Source of the DNA: Deltaproteobacteria bacterium
Lineage (GTDB): Bacteria; Desulfobacterota; Dissulfuribacteria; Dissulfuribacterales; JALVPX01
DNA: 6,024 nucleotides
Reading direction: 5' to 3'
NCBI GenBank assembly: GCA_027031565.1
Contig: JALVPX010000081.1
Coordinates: forward strand, 1-6,024
Shown here: in pieces, positions 5,516-6,024 of the stretch
Position numbering within the stretch: the first letter of the stretch is position 1
Layout of the letters: each line of letters starts with the position of its first letter
Made by a program: the position numbers and the translations under genes
The notes under the pieces: model-generated
The model's input: only the letters and a program-made list of their open reading frames with translations
Databases searched by the model: none
What the model was told of the DNA's origin: nothing

Positions 5516-6024
5516 ATGAAACTTAAATTTAATATTGCGCTATTCGTGTGTCTTGTCCTGGTAGCCTTTACAACACCGCGCCTGGCAAATGCATTTTCCA
5601 TTACAGAAGCGTGGAATATTTATGGTACTGAAGTTGAATTCACCGTGGACAATTCGAATCCAGCTTATTCTGATATAGTTGAGTTTGTAGTAGGAAATAA
5701 TGATATACGAGAAAATGCCTGGGCTTCGGCATGGGTTAATAACGGCCTTCAAGGGTGGTACGGATCTGTAGCCTATAATTTAGGAGAGGGAGAAAATCCG
5801 GATTGGTATTACAATTGGGAAGTTAAACTTGAGTGGTTAAACAATGTATCAGAATTCAACTCATATCGTTCTGCATTTTATTATTACGCCGATACGTTAG
5901 GCACCCATGATACCCTTCCTGAAAACGCTGTTAAAGGCGGGTTTTATGGAAGTACCGAAATGCTATCTTCTCCCTTTGCAATCAGAAACTCTTCAGGGAA
6001 TGTGGTGGCGACAGGAGATACCAT
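5516..6024 (+). CDS. Secreted aromatic-rich protein of unknown function, 3' end missing
   Basis: The frame stays open from the ATG to the window edge, giving 169 codons. The first 26 residues form a Sec signal peptide: M-K-L-K-F-N, a hydrophobic core I-A-L-F-V-C-L-V-L-V-A-F, then L-A-N-A, with cleavage expected after A26 before F-S-I-T-E-A-W. The mature part is unusually rich in Trp, Tyr and Asn (for example E-N-A-W-A-S-A-W, G-W-Y, D-W-Y-Y-N-W) and reads like short beta strands. Only one cysteine is seen, inside the signal peptide and without a lipobox, so it is not an obvious lipoprotein. The style, including S-S-P-F-A-I-R-N-S-S-G-N-V-V near the end, resembles exported PEP-CTERM proteins of Gram-negative bacteria, but no PEP motif or anchor is inside the window; that assignment is an inference. 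Codon use is more A+T-rich than in the four minus-strand genes. The strong promoter and ribosome site point to abundant synthesis. Confidence 0.85.
   Translation, partial: MKLKFNIALFVCLVLVAFTTPRLANAFSITEAWNIYGTEVEFTVDNSNPAYSDIVEFVVGNNDIRENAWASAWVNNGLQGWYGSVAYNLGEGENPDWYYNWEVKLEWLNNVSEFNSYRSAFYYYADTLGTHDTLPENAVKGGFYGSTEMLSSPFAIRNSSGNVVATGDT

Noticed and set aside
5540..5752. Minus-strand open frame of 70 codons opposite the secreted-protein gene
   Set aside because: The plus strand has a consensus promoter, a strong ribosome site and a signal peptide; the opposite frame has none of these.
1..6024. CRISPR array, insertion sequence, tRNA or rRNA
   Set aside because: I saw no regularly spaced repeats, transposase motifs with terminal inverted repeats, tRNA T-arm and acceptor pairs, or rRNA signature in the window.

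Overview
The window carries five protein-coding genes. Two are cut by the window edges. It reads as a chromosomal segment from a Gram-negative bacterium, most likely Desulfobacterota (the former Deltaproteobacteria). This placement is inferred from protein style: a YchF-like ATPase with a G-L-P-G-A-G-K-T-T P-loop, an EF-G2-type translation factor, and a soluble PAS-PAS-histidine kinase-receiver hybrid with a Cys-rich PAS domain. No rRNA or other direct marker gene is present.

Region 1 (1-2824, minus strand) looks like one operon, read from high to low coordinates: an EF-G-like GTPase (fusA type), then a MogA/MoaB-type molybdopterin adenylyltransferase 15 bases later, then a YchF-type ATPase 11 bases after that, which leaves the window at base 1. 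The tight spacing suggests co-transcription. Two are ribosome-linked P-loop NTPases and the third is a molybdenum-cofactor enzyme, so the grouping may be conserved by neighbourhood rather than by a shared pathway. A candidate sigma-70 promoter (2915-2944) precedes the first gene, and its roughly 80-base leader carries three TCAGG and three CCTG motifs that could pair in alternative ways.

Region 2 (2825-3133) is a 309-base gap with no gene. It holds that promoter and leader, plus two inverted repeats that may end transcription from the upstream kinase gene.

Region 3 (3134-5023, minus strand) is a single 629-residue hybrid sensor histidine kinase with no membrane segment. Just upstream of its ATG the same frame stays open for 20 codons without a start codon and encodes D-V-T-Y-R-K, which resembles the conserved end of a PAS/PAC domain. 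The kinase may therefore be the shortened product of a once longer sensor.

Region 4 (5024-5515) is a 492-base, A+T-rich divergent intergenic stretch. It carries a likely kinase promoter, a 23-base imperfect palindrome, a good sigma-70 promoter and a very strong Shine-Dalgarno sequence leading into Region 5.

Region 5 (5516-6024, plus strand) is the beginning of a secreted, tryptophan- and tyrosine-rich protein of unknown function. It has a clear signal peptide and is more A+T-rich than the other genes. Its composition suggests a surface or exported protein, possibly of the PEP-CTERM type, but the C-terminus that would decide this lies outside the window.
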